A stretch of 41,065 nucleotides of DNA from an uncultured Prevotellaceae bacterium. GTDB taxonomy: Bacteria; Bacteroidota; Bacteroidia; Bacteroidales; UBA932. Shown in pieces: positions 31,514 to 38,987 of this stretch; positions within the stretch are counted from its first letter, which is position 1, and each line of letters opens with the position of its first letter. The position numbers and the translations under genes are program-made. Below the pieces are notes generated by a model, which saw only the letters and a program-made list of their open reading frames with translations, was not told the DNA's origin and did not search any database. The DNA lies in NCBI GenBank assembly GCA_900314395.1, contig OMVB01000075.1, forward strand, positions 1-41,065, read 5' to 3'.

Positions 31514-31924
31514 TTAGTTTGCGGGTTTAATTCCGAACTCCTCCGCTACTTCGGGATGTTCAGCCACTACGAATTGTACCATAGTAAGATTATACGCCTG
31601 CCCTCCCAGCTGCTCAATATACAGCCGTTCCTCTGATGACCTGCGGCTCTGCTTACCTATTACAGCGAGATATTCTTCTTTGAATTGCTCGGCAGTGTGT
31701 TCCATAAACTTCTGAATCGGATGCGTGGGAAGATGATATTTCCCCGGATTGAACGCCGTTGTAATACGCGCCGACTTCTCCGCCAGCTTGCGCTCTGTTA
31801 CCTGTTGATTCAACAGAGCCTTGAGGTTCTGCAGAAATTCGGGAGTGTCGCAAATCTCCCCTACCGTCTTTCCTTGCAGGGCCTTGGTCTCCCTGACCGC
31901 TTTAAGTGCTTTCTTACTTAACAT
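31514..31924 (-). CDS. unknown protein in recombination block
   Basis: 136 residues, mostly helical, with a basic N-terminus (MLSKKALKAVRETKALQGK). A central THPIQKFMEHTAEQFKEEY segment has two His and several acidic residues, but no known metal-site pattern. It overlaps the RuvC-like gene by 11 bp and is followed one base later by the 132-residue gene. Confidence 0.5.
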   Translation of the reverse strand: MLSKKALKAVRETKALQGKTVGEICDTPEFLQNLKALLNQQVTERKLAEKSARITTAFNPGKYHLPTHPIQKFMEHTAEQFKEEYLAVIGKQSRRSSEERLYIEQLGGQAYNLTMVQFVVAEHPEVAEEFGIKPAN

Positions 31925-32432
31925 AGTCTTGATTGATTAATCTATTTCTTTGAACGAGTGGCAGCTGACTAAGCACCCAGCGGAGTTCCTTCTGGACTGC
32001 TTGCATGCCGAATGTCATAATACACAGCGCATCCGCATTCCACAAGGTTACTTTTATATACGGATATTGCGCTGCCGCCCAGGACTGAAACATCTTCTTC
32101 CGCTCGGCCTTTTCTCCTACCCCTTTCGGGAAACCGAGATGATTCTGCCACCGCTGGGGATGCGTCAGAACATAGGGGATGTCACTCACTTCAAGGGCCG
32201 CTTTTATTTGCTCGAAATTCGCGAGCATCTTCTTAATCCCGAACATCTTGCCCCCCACCAAATCCGTAGGCCGTGCAGATAACCGCTCAACGAAAATAAT
32301 AGGATTCTCAAAACGACGCACAAGCGCAGCAAGCTCCGACACCTTTGTCGGCATCTTATAAACACTCGCAACTCCTGCGTCCATTACCGCAATCCCGCCG
32401 GCCTTGCCGGGGTCTATCCCTATGATTGTCAT
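31914..32432 (-). CDS. RuvC-like Holliday junction resolvase
   Basis: 172 residues, RNase H-fold: IIGIDPGKAGGIAV at the start with catalytic D7, IIFVERLSARP with E49, and a late acidic helix around NADALCIM with D134. The order DPG-x-x-G, E, D-A matches RuvC and phage resolvases that cut branched DNA before packaging. It overlaps its neighbours by 4 and 11 bp. Phage-type members often lack a basal host-like DNA-binding insertion, as here. Confidence 0.85.
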   Translation of the reverse strand: MTIIGIDPGKAGGIAVMDAGVASVYKMPTKVSELAALVRRFENPIIFVERLSARPTDLVGGKMFGIKKMLANFEQIKAALEVSDIPYVLTHPQRWQNHLGFPKGVGEKAERKKMFQSWAAAQYPYIKVTLWNADALCIMTFGMQAVQKELRWVLSQLPLVQRNRLINQDYVK

Positions 32433-33250
32433 TTCACTAACGATTCTATCTCTATTCCCTGCTTGATTACCGCGTCAAATCCTGCCATTATTGAGGCCCT
32501 CCGTCGGGAAGAATACTTCTCATATAACTTGTTCTCCGTGCGCCTTGAATAAAAGGCTGCAACATCTTGCATGACTTCATCGTTGGACTCCCGCTCTACT
32601 ACGGGCGCATACCCTTTCAGGAATCCAAGGAATAGTATCTCCGCAGCGGGGCTGCAATCGGGGAGCCTGTGCGTTGCCTGATACTCTTTGAACGCCCCAA
32701 GGAAGTCCTCTACGATGGCGGTATGGTACATCTTCTCATCTTCTTCGTTTCGAGGGGCCGAGGACTTCGGGAGCATCTCGCGCACCCTGCTCACTATCTC
32801 CAACCGATACTTCCTGTACGCCCCAAGGATGCGGCATATATAGTCTACCGTAAACTGCTGATAATGCCCTGTGTCCGCCGTGCCGTCAGAACGCTTCGGG
32901 AGGAAGCCGTCCAACTCTCCAGCAATGAGCATCGAGAACGCTACCTTGATGTCTTTCACGGTGAAATGCTCATAGTATATCTCCATAATATCCGCAAGGC
33001 GCGTCACAAGGTAGGCGTCTTCATTGACATTGTTCCCCCAGGCCCTGTATCCAACATCTTTTGCCACGCCCGCAATTACTGGCATTAAGTCCTTGCATAA
33101 CTCTTTATTACTGCCGTACTCGCAGATTCTTTTCTCGATAGATGCAAGATACACCGCCTTCTCCTTTGCCGGAATCCTTTCGAGTACGCCGCTGTTATGC
33201 GCAATCGTCAGCCGCTGCTCCGCCGACATTCTAACTACTATTCCGCTCAT
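32429..33250 (-). CDS. replication-associated protein, unknown (possible helicase loader)
   Basis: 273 residues, helical. Segments LADIMEIYYEHFTVKDIKVAFSM and YICRILGAYRKYR resemble proteins that follow the replication initiator in Bacteroides phages; a helicase loader or primosome accessory role would fit the position, but no ATPase motif is present. It overlaps the initiator-like gene by 4 bp and the RuvC-like gene by 4 bp. Confidence 0.5.
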   Translation of the reverse strand: MSGIVVRMSAEQRLTIAHNSGVLERIPAKEKAVYLASIEKRICEYGSNKELCKDLMPVIAGVAKDVGYRAWGNNVNEDAYLVTRLADIMEIYYEHFTVKDIKVAFSMLIAGELDGFLPKRSDGTADTGHYQQFTVDYICRILGAYRKYRLEIVSRVREMLPKSSAPRNEEDEKMYHTAIVEDFLGAFKEYQATHRLPDCSPAAEILFLGFLKGYAPVVERESNDEVMQDVAAFYSRRTENKLYEKYSSRRRASIMAGFDAVIKQGIEIESLVK

Positions 33251-34038
33251 GGTCTTTTATTTAAAAATGCTTCAATCGCCGTGTCCCTTATCTGGTCTAG
33301 ATACGCGCTGTTATTAATGCGCTTCACTTTCCCTGCTTGTACATCCTTCCTTATCCAATCCCTAATAGTTGCAATCCATCCCCTGTTGGTGCGCTTCTTA
33401 TTCTTCGTGTCGCTCCAATCGCTGACACTCCAGAAGTAAGCCCCGATGTCCACCCCCTCCAGCTCCTTCTGCGGATAAACCTTGCGGAGCTGCTCGATGT
33501 CCAATTCTCCATCTTTAACACATTCCGCATATAGTTTGGAATTTGCAAATAGTGTCATGGTTTCTTTCTTCTTATCTTCATCAGAAAAGAGTGTCGCGGG
33601 GGTTTCCGATTCTTCGGAAACTACTATACTACTAATATCTTTATTTATATCTGTATTATTATCTGGTATTGGTCTGCTGGTTTCATCGTTTCCATTTTGC
33701 GAAATCAACAAATGGAGATTCAGATTATTTAAAATGGAAATGAAGGAATCGGTAAAAGCATACCACATCGTTCTGTCATAGGCCGACTGATTGAAATTCC
33801 CTGTAACTAAAACATCTTTCTTAATTAAAGACTGGAGTATCCTGCGAATCTGCCCGGCACTCCAATAAGGAAAGAGTTTCGCAAAGGCGTCAACGGTGTT
33901 ATATGTCCAATAACGGCCCTCATAGAAGAACTTCCTATTCGCTTCATTCTTGCGAATCCAGAATGCGAAGTTCTCAATCAGAATAGCCTCATCCACTCCA
34001 TAAAGAGCTGCGATTTCAGTATTAAAAGAATGATTCAT
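33247..34038 (-). CDS. replication initiator / DnaD-like winged-helix protein
   Basis: 263 residues. The N-terminal 100 residues form a winged-helix pattern typical of phage replication initiators: EIAALYGVDEAILIENFAFW, then GRYWTYNTVDAFAKLFPYWS and a recognition-type helix IRRILQSLIKKDVL. The middle (110-165) is low-complexity and flexible (ISILNNLNLHLLIS to KKKETMTLF). The C-terminus (RTNRGWIATIRDWIRKDV) resembles DnaD/DnaB-loading domains. It has a promoter at 34147-34177 and starts the replication sub-operon. The origin is not visible. Confidence 0.65.
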   Translation of the reverse strand: MNHSFNTEIAALYGVDEAILIENFAFWIRKNEANRKFFYEGRYWTYNTVDAFAKLFPYWSAGQIRRILQSLIKKDVLVTGNFNQSAYDRTMWYAFTDSFISILNNLNLHLLISQNGNDETSRPIPDNNTDINKDISSIVVSEESETPATLFSDEDKKKETMTLFANSKLYAECVKDGELDIEQLRKVYPQKELEGVDIGAYFWSVSDWSDTKNKKRTNRGWIATIRDWIRKDVQAGKVKRINNSAYLDQIRDTAIEAFLNKRP

Positions 34039-34146
34039 TTCTTAAAAAAAAGCCCCCATATTTCAATTTACTCTGGCACAGCAAATCTACTTTATAGGGG
34101 TTTTCTATATATCCTATTGATTGGTGCCAGCAACCATTTTTCGATG

Positions 34147-34177
34147 CAAATATAGTTGTTATTCTTGTAATAGCAAA
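34147..34177 (-). promoter_or_regulatory. promoter of the replication sub-operon
   Basis: Minus-strand TTTG (caaa 34174-34177), 19-bp spacing, TATATTTG (34147-34154). It overlaps the last few codons of the 244-residue gene and gives a leader of about 100 nt before ATG 34038, including A-rich and short inverted sequence. Confidence 0.75.
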
Positions 34178-34893
34178 CTCTTTCCGTCTACGGGTTTAAG
34201 TAATTCGCGCATTTCTTCAAACCGCTGGTCGTTTGCGGTAAGGCTGATGACAGGATAACGGCTCGTAACGCCGGGCTTGTTACTCTTGGCAAACTTAACC
34301 GCAAGGTCAAAGACCGTCCCTGTTACCGTCTTACGCATCGCCTGTACTGCATCGAAACTCTCCCTGATATTGCGGACGCTGCTGGCCGCTCCCTTTGTAG
34401 TAAGCTGCCATACACCCACAATCCCACGTACCGCCGGAATGATAAACCGCATCGTCAGGGTAATATCCCAGCCGTTATCGTTCTCATCCTTCGGCTTTCG
34501 GGGATACCGCGCAGCAAGACGCTCCATTATATCGGGGTGCTCCGCTGCGGAGTACTCAACGTATTTCTTACCGTTCCATACTTGGAACACCTGTCCGTCC
34601 CCCGATGCCACCAGCGCACCGCTTCCGTCTCGCAACTCGTACCTCTCATTGCAGACCTTTTCGGGGTCATCATCTGGGAAGATAACCTGAATAACTCTCG
34701 GCTTTCCCTCGCAGCTTTCAAATGCCTTCTCAAAGGCCGGGGCATATACGCCCCTCGCCTTGAAGTAATCCAACGCCACCGGGTATTCCTTCCCGTTCTG
34801 GCTTAACCTCTTTTCTCCGATACCGATGCGGCCTATTTCGGGGAGTTCGAGAATGCTTTCATTTGTGTTTGGCCGCAGTATTCTTCCGCTCAT
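34159..34893 (-). CDS. Gp3/RDF-like phage protein (uncertain)
   Basis: 244 residues. The opening IGRIGIGEKRLSQNGKEYP, then YFKARGVYAPAFEKAFE and RVIQVIFPDDDPEKVCNERY, then ELRDGSGALVASGDGQVF, follow the layout of Gp3-like recombination-directionality-factor-type proteins that in many phages serve as early single-strand-binding or recombination factors. With no integrase here, a directionality role is unlikely. The other reading is a general early protein. Confidence 0.45.
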   Translation of the reverse strand: MSGRILRPNTNESILELPEIGRIGIGEKRLSQNGKEYPVALDYFKARGVYAPAFEKAFESCEGKPRVIQVIFPDDDPEKVCNERYELRDGSGALVASGDGQVFQVWNGKKYVEYSAAEHPDIMERLAARYPRKPKDENDNGWDITLTMRFIIPAVRGIVGVWQLTTKGAASSVRNIRESFDAVQAMRKTVTGTVFDLAVKFAKSNKPGVTSRYPVISLTANDQRFEEMRELLKPVDGKSLLLQE

Positions 34894-34910
34894 GGTTATT
34901 TAGTATTTGA

Positions 34911-35609
34911 TTAGAAATTAAGGTTATATTGAATTTTCTCGCCCACCTTGCCCACCTTAGTGAGTTCGTGGTTGAACTTGTAGTTTTGATTCCGCACCTT
35001 GACTACGACCGACCAAAGTTCGTCCTCCGACAGGTCCTTGAGCCTGCGCCATTCTTCATCTACAAGAGCACGCACTGCCTCGTAGCCGTTGTAAGCCCTT
35101 GTATCGCCACCAAAGAGGCCGGCATCAAACCGGCGGTAGAACTCCGGAAAAATCCTTTCGGAAACTTTATGCCGCATCTTTCCGTCCTTGCGCTTCTGAA
35201 TCTCCTCATCCGACAGAAGGCGTGCCACCTCTTTAAACATGGCGAGGAGTTCTTCGCGCTCCACGGTGATAGGATAACGCTCACACTTCCCGTCATTATA
35301 CCACTTGCCGGGGATTTTATTGTTCCCGCTGATTGCGTTCCAAAGCGGCATACATACAGTCCCGTCAGTCCTGTCTCCCTGCCAATAGATGTCGATTGAA
35401 ACCCTGCCCTCGGAGTTGAGGTGGATGCCCTCGATGCCGTGCGACCAATTGTAGTTGTCGTGGACATATTCCCTGCCGAAAGAAATAGTCCTCCAGCCGT
35501 AATTCTCGCCCCAAGCGAACTCTTTGGTCGAAAGAATTTCCTTCATTACCGATGCGGCCTTATCGAGATTGCCGCTTGTCAGTACCTTTATGTATTCTGC
35601 TGCGCTCAT
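34911..35609 (-). CDS. unknown early-region protein
   Basis: 232 residues. The first half is beta-rich with YGWRTISFGREYVHD and SIDIYWQGDRTDGTVCMPLW; the second half is helical and basic (LLSDEEIQKRKDGKMRHKV, LVDEEWRRLKDLSEDELWSVV). It lies between the exonuclease and the Gp3-like protein. No known motif. Early recombination partner is a guess from neighbours only. Confidence 0.5.
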   Translation of the reverse strand: MSAAEYIKVLTSGNLDKAASVMKEILSTKEFAWGENYGWRTISFGREYVHDNYNWSHGIEGIHLNSEGRVSIDIYWQGDRTDGTVCMPLWNAISGNNKIPGKWYNDGKCERYPITVEREELLAMFKEVARLLSDEEIQKRKDGKMRHKVSERIFPEFYRRFDAGLFGGDTRAYNGYEAVRALVDEEWRRLKDLSEDELWSVVVKVRNQNYKFNHELTKVGKVGEKIQYNLNF

Positions 35610-35611
35610 AG

Positions 35612-36664
35612 TTATTTACTCGTTTTCTTTGATTTAACAGGGGTTTCGTCTGCAAATAAGGGTTTTATCGGCTCATCCTCATCCGCGCCGTCTAAGGGCT
35701 TATTTTCGCCCATTTTGACAAGCTCGGCAAGAGTCATCTCCGTAATCACTTTTGAAGTATCAAAATTATCGAGGTCTATTTCTCCCCTGATAACGGAAAG
35801 CCCATCGGGGCGGGATTCGTCTTCAATCCGTGCCAGTGCCAACAGGGCCGGCAACTTCTCAACGGCCTTGCTCCCAGTTTGGTCTTTGAGGTTGTACGTG
35901 GGTTCCTTCCGCCAGTCCTTCGGGCTGAAATTGAAAACGCGCTCGGCTGGATTATCGGGGAAAGTGTAATCCCACATTTCTTTATACAGATGCAGCTGAA
36001 GCTCGTGCTCCTCCCAAAACCCCTTGCGTCCGCTCTTGAAGTCCACGATAGCCGTCACGTCTTTCCCCTTAATCGTCATCACGCATGGCATATCCAAACA
36101 ACCTGCATACCTGCGGTCGGGATGTACAAGGCTTATCTCAATAGCCAGCGGACGGACATTGTAGTCTTTGATAAACTGCGCAAAAGAGAGGACATCCTTG
36201 CGGAGTTTGTTCACGTTGTCATTGAAGAACCCTTCGGGAAGGTGGTTCTCTTCCATAAACCTGCGCATCGTCAGGGGAACGAGGTCGAAGTTATACTTCC
36301 GACTGATAATGAGCTTCTCGAACTCCATATGCATCAACGTACCATAATACGCAGCGAGGTCTCGCTTTTCAAGGGCCTGCTCTTTGCCGTTGTCGAGCAT
36401 CCAGTCAATGAGCTGCGGACTGGTAGGCATAACGTTGCGTAGGAGTGTCGTTACACTTGGATAAAATACGGCTTCCCCTCCTTCCTCAAATCGGTAGTAG
36501 TAACGGTATCCTTCTGAATCCAATCTGTAAACGCGGTAAGGAGGGAGCCGCAGTGCATGCTCATCGAAGAAAACGGCTTTCATTTCTTCGATTGTGAAAC
36601 CGGGAGCAACCTCAACGCCCTGGGCCTTGTCTGCTCCGTCATTCTTAATTCTCTCTTTAATCAT
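35612..36664 (-). CDS. PD-(D/E)XK (RecB/Cas4-like) exonuclease
   Basis: 350 residues. The nuclease core is readable: H112 in GTLMHMEFEKL, D191 in YAGCLDMPCVM, VDFKSGRKG at 207-215 (D208, K210), and the QLHLYKE helix at 223-229. These are the RecB-type motifs I, II, III and QxxxY. N-terminal residues 40-90 are a variable cap, and the C-terminal 100 residues are flexible and acidic. It would process DNA ends for recombination with SSB and RuvC-like proteins encoded further along. No Walker helicase is fused. Confidence 0.85.
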   Translation of the reverse strand: MIKERIKNDGADKAQGVEVAPGFTIEEMKAVFFDEHALRLPPYRVYRLDSEGYRYYYRFEEGGEAVFYPSVTTLLRNVMPTSPQLIDWMLDNGKEQALEKRDLAAYYGTLMHMEFEKLIISRKYNFDLVPLTMRRFMEENHLPEGFFNDNVNKLRKDVLSFAQFIKDYNVRPLAIEISLVHPDRRYAGCLDMPCVMTIKGKDVTAIVDFKSGRKGFWEEHELQLHLYKEMWDYTFPDNPAERVFNFSPKDWRKEPTYNLKDQTGSKAVEKLPALLALARIEDESRPDGLSVIRGEIDLDNFDTSKVITEMTLAELVKMGENKPLDGADEDEPIKPLFADETPVKSKKTSK

Positions 36665-36684
36665 AATATATTACTGTTAATTGG

Positions 36685-36909
36685 TTAGTCAATGCCCAGC
36701 AGGAAGTCCGCGCTGCATCCGCACTCCTCGCAGATTATCTTTATCCATTGAGGGGGAATGTACTTTGTCCTGCCCATGCAAAGATTAGACATGTTGATTT
36801 TTGCCGCATGAACAGAACTGTCAGGCCATATCCTTTGAGCGAGCTGCGTCTTCGTAATCTTGCGCCCTGAGGTCTTAGCCGCTGTAATTGCTTCTTTGAT
36901 TCTTAACAT
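36685..36909 (-). CDS. XRE-type HTH regulator
   Basis: 74 residues: ITKTQLAQRIWPDSSV followed by KINMSNLCMGRTKYIPP and IIKIICEECGCSADFLLGID type helices, i.e. a complete Cro/C1-like helix-turn-helix with the family-typical ending SADFLLGID. It is the only clear transcription regulator in the window and is placed near the control region, so it may act on the dispersed modules. No partner repressor or antirepressor is seen. Confidence 0.85.
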   Translation of the reverse strand: MLRIKEAITAAKTSGRKITKTQLAQRIWPDSSVHAAKINMSNLCMGRTKYIPPQWIKIICEECGCSADFLLGID

Positions 36910-36921
36910 ACATTTATCATT

Positions 36922-37266
36922 TTAGAAAATATCATCATAACAGTTATCATCAATGAGAAGGCACCTGCAAAACGCCTCAACTATCCTGTCTGGGATAAAG
37001 GGGAGTCCGAACAGGCCCTGAAACAAGACGTTTATCTTGCAGAGCATTTCCCAGCCGCTGGCCCCTTCGCTGATTACGTCCTTAACAGTGTAGCCACACA
37101 CTCCGCACTCGTTAATCTGCGCCTGCATTTCTTCGCTTACGGCCATGACAGGCTCAAGGGCTGCACCGAACTTCTCTGAAAGGGAGAGCATCGTCTGCCC
37201 CACCTTGCTCCCTTCGGGAAGAAACGCAAACACTTCCCGGAAATCATCATTAATAAATAGTCTCAT
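36922..37266 (-). CDS. unknown early protein
   Basis: 114 residues from ATG 37266 (MRLFINDDFREVFAFLPEG). The longer frame is rejected because it would run through the upstream stop region. It contains an ECGVCGY pair and a late CRCLLIDDNCYDD cluster, so several cysteines might bind metal. Helical core (QTMLSLSEKFGAALEPVMA). No family recognised. Confidence 0.5.
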   Translation of the reverse strand: MRLFINDDFREVFAFLPEGSKVGQTMLSLSEKFGAALEPVMAVSEEMQAQINECGVCGYTVKDVISEGASGWEMLCKINVLFQGLFGLPFIPDRIVEAFCRCLLIDDNCYDDIF

Positions 37267-37277
37267 AATATCCTGTT

Positions 37278-37511
37278 CTAATAATAATAGAAACTTACTT
37301 TGATACCCCTGCGGAGCTTGCAAATAACCTTGTCTTCGCAAGAATTGAATGCCCTGTCAAGAAGCCTGTTCGTCAGTCCTGCATCTCCAATGTATTCAAG
37401 CATCCCCTTAACTCCTACGAGGGTGTTTACCTTGCTCCCGTTGAAAATCCCACTGACTTTGATTTTGAGATTATGGTTAATCTCGCGTGTTGTGTACTTA
37501 AGTGTTTCCAT
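37278..37511 (-). CDS. small early protein, first gene after control region
   Basis: 77 residues from ATG 37511 (METLKYTTREINHNLKIKV), chosen because it follows the canonical promoter at 37533-37563 with a leader of the usual length. Basic overall, with the C-terminus KVICKLRRGIKVSFYYY. Being the first early gene it could be a host-takeover factor. That is inference. Confidence 0.55.
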   Translation of the reverse strand: METLKYTTREINHNLKIKVSGIFNGSKVNTLVGVKGMLEYIGDAGLTNRLLDRAFNSCEDKVICKLRRGIKVSFYYY

Positions 37512-37532
37512 ATCGTTTGTTTTTTTACGTTG

Positions 37533-37563
37533 CAAAGATACAAATAATTTTTGTATTTACAAA
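37533..37563 (-). promoter_or_regulatory. canonical Bacteroidales promoter, copy 3 (early operon)
   Basis: Minus-strand TTTG (37560-37563), 19 bp, TATCTTTG (37533-37540). It has the same spacer text as copies at 27836 and 28930. It is the only promoter directly in front of the early/recombination genes that shows both boxes perfectly. Confidence 0.85.
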
Positions 37564-37634
37564 CTTTTTTGAAAGAAATTTAATATCTCCATCTTTTCAG
37601 CATCGGGCAGGAAACCTCCGATTTGCCCTTATTT

Positions 37635-37729
37635 CGCTAAAATCTTCGTTTTGGCGCGACTTTGCATTAAAGGCGAGTAATTATATACCCCGAACCCATT
37701 CTCGCGATTTTAGAGGGGTTTTTGTGCGT
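37635..37729 (-). promoter_or_regulatory. dispersed promoter-leader module, copy G (divergent spacer)
   Basis: It shares the outer blocks with the other modules: upstream GCACAAAAACCCCTC and downstream GCAAAGTCGCGC, then AACGAAGATTTT. The inner part is changed (GTATATAATTACTCGCCTTTA), so -7 function is doubtful. It lies in the control region between lysis and early genes, immediately before a plus-strand promoter-like signal. Confidence 0.5.
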
Positions 37730-37734
37730 TTCTC

Positions 37735-37764
37735 TTGTTATTCCAATTCTTTTGACTACCTTTG
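37735..37764 (+). promoter_or_regulatory. plus-strand promoter-like signal
   Basis: TTG (37735-37737), 19 bp, TACCTTTG (37757-37764) on the plus strand: the only well-formed signal reading rightwards outside minus-strand genes. No convincing plus-strand gene follows; it would transcribe about 140 bp with strong hairpins and then run antisense to the spanin gene. Confidence 0.45.
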
Positions 37765-37843
37765 CACTTAAACTCATAATATATTACTGGTTTCTTGAAC
37801 GCGGTGCCGCTGGGGTGTTAAGCCCCGGCGGTTCTGTATATAG

Positions 37844-37877
37844 AAAAATCCGCCCGTGTTTCACAACAGAGGCGGAT
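37844..37877 (-). terminator. intrinsic terminator of the lysis operon
   Basis: On the minus strand ATCCGCC (37877-37871) pairs with GGCGGAT (37854-37848), with an inner TGTT/AACA pairing, then UUUUU. It lies 39 bp after the spanin-like stop and separates the lysis operon from the early region. Confidence 0.85.
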
Positions 37878-37915
37878 TACCTGAACAAACTATGTCTAAC
37901 TCCAATGCAAATATA

Positions 37916-38530
37916 CTACTTTTCAATAAGAATATGCTCAAACCCTAATATCTTATTGTGAGGATTCCTGCTAACGATGTCCACTTTCCGGCTTTTTACC
38001 TTGTTTGTTTTCCATAGGAACCCCAAAAACCTCTTATATTTCACCGTTTCGGCAATCAGAATGGAATCCCTGCACCTCATCTGCCCTTCAAAGGCGGTGT
38101 CTGTGTAGACCCCACTGAAGTCATACCAAGCATCCCCGCAGGAGACGGCCTTTGCTGGCACCTCAACGGAATCGACAATGACGATTGTATCACGAGGGAT
38201 GGCCCTCAACCGGGCAATCAACTCACTTTGGGCGGTTGTAACCGCTTGCAGGGAGCCGTTCTTGGCCTTCAGCGAGCGAATCAGGCGCGCATCTTCGGCC
38301 CGGAACCGCTCATATTCCGCCAAATTAAGCCGCAGCGCGTCTATTTGGGCGGCATTGAGGCTGTCTCGCGTTTGATAGGTCGTAACGTTGCTCAAAAGGG
38401 CTTCTGTGTTGCTCTTATAGCGGTCTTTCTCCGCCCTTAGGGCCTTGTTAATGCGGTATTGGATGAAAACAACGGACATCAAGACGATAACCGCGAAGGC
38501 ATAGGCCCCATATATCTTCAAATTTCTCAT
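37916..38530 (-). CDS. spanin-like (Rz-type) membrane coiled-coil protein
   Basis: 204 residues. One N-terminal transmembrane segment (about 8-24), then a long helix with many E/K/R/A residues, interrupted by VVDSVEVPAKAV and a Cys pair (SCGDAW, MRCRDS). This is the architecture of inner-membrane spanins and of DUF6549-like proteins in Bacteroides phages, which help disrupt the outer membrane at lysis. It overlaps the membrane metalloprotease-like gene by 4 bp. The spanin role is inferred. Confidence 0.6.
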   Translation of the reverse strand: MRNLKIYGAYAFAVIVLMSVVFIQYRINKALRAEKDRYKSNTEALLSNVTTYQTRDSLNAAQIDALRLNLAEYERFRAEDARLIRSLKAKNGSLQAVTTAQSELIARLRAIPRDTIVIVDSVEVPAKAVSCGDAWYDFSGVYTDTAFEGQMRCRDSILIAETVKYKRFLGFLWKTNKVKSRKVDIVSRNPHNKILGFEHILIEK

Positions 38531-38922
38531 AATTCAACCCCTCCAAGGGCATTTGCCCACTTTTCAGTATAGAACCAGTAATAATCTTGCGTTGTATGGA
38601 CGCGGCAGTATAGATTCCACAAGCCGGAGGGCAACCCGATTACAAGCAAATACAACGGCCCAAGGATAAGGGACTGAAGGGTATGTCCGTACTCATGGCG
38701 CAAGCGCGGTTCTGTCTCCGAACCGAAATAAATGAAGATGAAAGTGCCGAGCGATACGTTAAGAAAGGGGATTTCAACAAACGCCACGCGTGCAGACCTG
38801 TACGTAGTCGCGGCAACGGTTTTCGGTAGGACAAACAAAGCAATCAACAAGCCGAGCAACAGCTGGGGGAGCTGCCATGCCACCACCAGAGCGGTGAAAA
38901 TGAATCTGTAAACTTCTTTCAT
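38527..38922 (-). CDS. membrane protein with HExxH metalloprotease motif
   Basis: I use ATG 38922 (131 residues); the longer frame crosses a terminator/promoter. Two hydrophobic segments (about 8-34 and 56-68) flank a variable loop; then RHEYGHTLQS gives HEYGH at 76-80, a zinc-protease HExxH signature, followed by a third hydrophobic stretch and YTEKWANALGG with E120, which could serve as the third zinc ligand (pattern E-x-x-A-x-x-x-G-G). It is expressed from its own promoter (38942-38973) with the spanin-like gene. Its presence beside the endolysin suggests a lysis or surface role; that is inference. Confidence 0.65.
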   Translation of the reverse strand: MKEVYRFIFTALVVAWQLPQLLLGLLIALFVLPKTVAATTYRSARVAFVEIPFLNVSLGTFIFIYFGSETEPRLRHEYGHTLQSLILGPLYLLVIGLPSGLWNLYCRVHTTQDYYWFYTEKWANALGGVEL

Positions 38923-38941
38923 AGTGTTGTGATATTTTCTG

Positions 38942-38973
38942 CAAATATAGAAAAAAGAACGCACCTCCGACAA
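38942..38973 (-). promoter_or_regulatory. promoter embedded in endolysin terminator
   Basis: Minus-strand TTG (38971-38973), 21 bp, TATATTTG (38942-38949). The -33 box lies in the loop of the terminator hairpin and the U-tract abuts the -7, so termination of the endolysin message and initiation of the metalloprotease/spanin message share the same bases. Confidence 0.6.
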
Positions 38974-38982
38974 GGTGCGCTC
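38948..38982 (-). terminator. intrinsic terminator after endolysin
   Basis: On the minus strand GCGCACCT pairs with AGGTGCGT (arms within 38960-38980), then TTCTTTTTTC. It lies a few bases after the endolysin stop at 38988 and overlaps the promoter just described. Confidence 0.8.
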
Positions 38983-38987
38983 TCCGA

